From contig DPOU01000017.1 in the NCBI GenBank assembly GCA_003539625.1, forward strand, positions 1-7,124: a DNA stretch of 7,124 bases. The letters are read 5' to 3'. The DNA is from Acholeplasmatales bacterium (GTDB lineage Bacteria; Bacillota_I; Bacilli_A; ML615J-28; CAG-313). The notes under the pieces were generated by a model. That model searched no databases. It worked only from the letters and a program-made list of their open reading frames with translations, and was not told where the DNA came from. Made by a program: the position numbers and the translations under genes. Of the stretch, positions 6,038 to 7,124 are shown piece after piece (positions within the stretch are counted from its first letter, which is position 1; every line of letters starts with the position of its first letter).

Positions 6038-6958
6038 ATGAAAGTTTATGACAATGTATGTGATTTAATTGGGAATACACCACTAGTTAGACTAAATAAC
6101 ATAGAAGAATATTTGCAGATAAACAATAGAATTTATGCAAAAATAGAAAAATTTAATCCTGGAGGTTCTAGTAAGGATCGACCTGCCTATCAAATAATAA
6201 AAGAGGCAATTGAAAAAGAAAAAATAGATAAGAATACTACAGTAATAGAAGCGACAAGTGGTAATATGGGAATAGGACTAGCTATGGTTTGTGCAAGCTA
6301 TGGCATAAAGTTGATAATTGTTATGTCTGAAAGTGTTACAATAGAACGAATAAAAATATTAAAGATGTATGGAGCACAAGTTGTATTAACGCCAAAAGAA
6401 GAGGGAATAATTGGTGCCATTGAAAAAGCAAAAGAATTAAATAGTGAGATACCTAATTCATATTATATAAATCAATTTTATAACTTTGAAAATCCTTATA
6501 GCCATTTTTTAACAACTGGACAAGAAATCCTTGATTGTTTAGATAACGATGTAGATGCTGTTGTTGTTGGAATGGGCTCTGGTGGTACAATAACTGGGCT
6601 TGGTAAAAAAGTAAAAAATGCTTGCAATAAAGTCCAAATAATTGGAATAGAACCGAACAGCGCAAAATTTTATTCAAAACGAGAAATTGCAAATGGTGAC
6701 ATACCAGGAATTGGAAGTACATTTATGCCTGGTGTAATAGACTTAAATGTGGTAGATGAAATAATAACCATTAAAAACAGTGAAGCGCTAGAAATGCAAA
6801 AACTATTAGCTAGAAAAGAAGGATTATTAGTTGGAATATCTTCAGGAGCTGTTCTTGCGGGGGCAATAAAGTATTTAAAGGAAAATAGTAAAATGAAAAA
6901 TAAGCGAATAGTTCTATTGTTTCCTGATAGTGGCGAAAGATATTTATCAATTTTATAA
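6038..6958 (+). CDS. Cysteine synthase family PLP enzyme (O-acetylserine sulfhydrylase-like)
   Basis: A 306-residue fold-type II pyridoxal-phosphate enzyme, full length for CysK/CysM (about 300-320). Most likely it makes L-cysteine from O-acetylserine and sulfide in the cytoplasm. Marks in order: IGNTPLVRL near the N-terminus; NPGGSSKDR at 40-48 with K46 as the PLP Schiff-base lysine; TSGNMG at 73-78, the loop that binds substrate carboxylate, with N76 contacting PLP; GSGGT at 180-184, the phosphate-binding loop; EGLLVGISSGA; and PDSGERYLS at 296-304 with S298 expected near the PLP ring nitrogen. Met77 replaces the usual Thr of SGNTG, and SSKDRP replaces the usual SVKDR. No C-terminal CBS domain is present. 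Other members of this fold (cystathionine beta-synthase or diaminopropionate enzymes such as SbnA) remain possible. No serine acetyltransferase gene is in the window. Confidence 0.88.
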   Translation: MKVYDNVCDLIGNTPLVRLNNIEEYLQINNRIYAKIEKFNPGGSSKDRPAYQIIKEAIEKEKIDKNTTVIEATSGNMGIGLAMVCASYGIKLIIVMSESVTIERIKILKMYGAQVVLTPKEEGIIGAIEKAKELNSEIPNSYYINQFYNFENPYSHFLTTGQEILDCLDNDVDAVVVGMGSGGTITGLGKKVKNACNKVQIIGIEPNSAKFYSKREIANGDIPGIGSTFMPGVIDLNVVDEIITIKNSEALEMQKLLARKEGLLVGISSGAVLAGAIKYLKENSKMKNKRIVLLFPDSGERYLSIL

Positions 6959-6986
6959 AAAAGTTAAAAAATAAAATGCATAATGT

Positions 6987-7015
6987 TAGACACAATAATA
7001 AAAATTTGATATAAT
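6987..7015 (+). promoter_or_regulatory. Near-consensus extended -10 promoter downstream of the cysteine synthase gene
   Basis: TAGACA at 6987-6992 (5 of 6), a 17-base spacer, then TATAAT at 7010-7015 with TG at 7007-7008. This is the best complete promoter in the window, yet no open reading frame starts behind it before the edge. Transcription would begin near 7021-7022, at the foot of a hairpin. Confidence 0.6.
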
Positions 7016-7020
7016 ATATA

Positions 7021-7063
7021 AGGTTTTTAGTTGAAGAACAATTGAATTAATTAAAAACCTTTT
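7021..7063 (+). terminator. Terminator-like hairpin at the predicted +1 of the preceding promoter
   Basis: AGGTTTTTA (7021-7029) pairs perfectly with TAAAAACCT (7052-7060), with a 22-base loop and a T run at 7060-7063. The stem is A-T rich and so only moderately stable. It is the first hairpin after the cysteine synthase stop, 62 bases on, and may simply end that transcript. It could also be the body of a very short RNA or a leader hairpin. Confidence 0.5.
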
Positions 7064-7084
7064 ATTGAATTTTGCAGAAATAAA

Positions 7085-7117
7085 AATTTTGCAAAAAAAT
7101 GTATCAAATTCTTGACA
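7085..7117 (+). promoter_or_regulatory. Partial promoter at window edge: A/T tract, palindrome and TTGACA box
   Basis: A perfect -35 (TTGACA) sits at 7112-7117, so its -10 would lie just outside the window. Upstream is an A/T-rich stretch resembling an UP element, containing the 10-base palindrome TTTTGCAAAA at 7087-7096. AATTTTGCA occurs twice (7068-7076 and 7085-7093). This suggests a strong promoter for a gene beyond the edge; without the -10 it stays tentative. Confidence 0.4.
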
Positions 7118-7124
7118 AAAGGAA

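Noticed and set aside
100..6958. Mycoplasma-type recoding of TGA as tryptophan
   Set aside because: Conserved tryptophans in the repeats, amidase and permease are all TGG and no in-frame TGA occurs, so the standard bacterial code is sufficient.
6976..7014. Small open frame starting at ATG 6976
   Set aside because: Only 12 codons, with no ribosome binding site, and it overlaps the promoter at 6987-7015.

Overview
The window is very AT-rich. It uses TGG for every tryptophan and TAA as the stop of all three complete genes, has clear Shine-Dalgarno sites, and encodes an N-terminal lipoprotein signal plus a surface peptidoglycan amidase. This suggests a low-GC Firmicute using the standard code, probably one of the uncultured gut Bacilli related to Erysipelotrichales, RF39 or Acholeplasma-like lineages. 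The phylum-level inference is fairly safe; anything finer is a guess.

Layout, all real genes on the + strand. Bases 1-80 probably hold the last codons of a gene that begins outside the window. Bases 100-4569 encode a 1489-residue lipoprotein. It has a lipobox, a long stalk of InlB/Listeria-Bacteroides-type B-repeats, two B-repeats each interrupted by a long tryptophan- and tyrosine-rich insert, two BIG2-like Ig domains, an Amidase_2 (N-acetylmuramoyl-L-alanine amidase) domain with its own ~105-residue insertion, and a short C-terminal beta-rich tail. A good intrinsic terminator follows. Bases 4673-5989 encode an ArsB/SLC13-like ion permease. After a 48-base gap, bases 6038-6958 encode a PLP-dependent cysteine synthase family enzyme. 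The last 166 bases hold no gene. They contain a near-consensus extended -10 promoter that fires straight into a terminator-like hairpin, then an A/T-rich tract with a 10-base palindrome and a perfect TTGACA box at the edge, presumably the start of a promoter for a gene outside the window.

How the parts relate: the lipoprotein is a stand-alone transcription unit, bounded by its own terminator. Its design is a membrane-tethered stalk carrying a peptidoglycan-cutting head, with adhesive or spacer repeats. The permease and cysteine synthase may be co-transcribed, but no arsenic, sulfur or serine acetyltransferase partner is visible, so the permease substrate is unknown. The least explained feature is the pair of related inserts inside the B-repeats of the lipoprotein.
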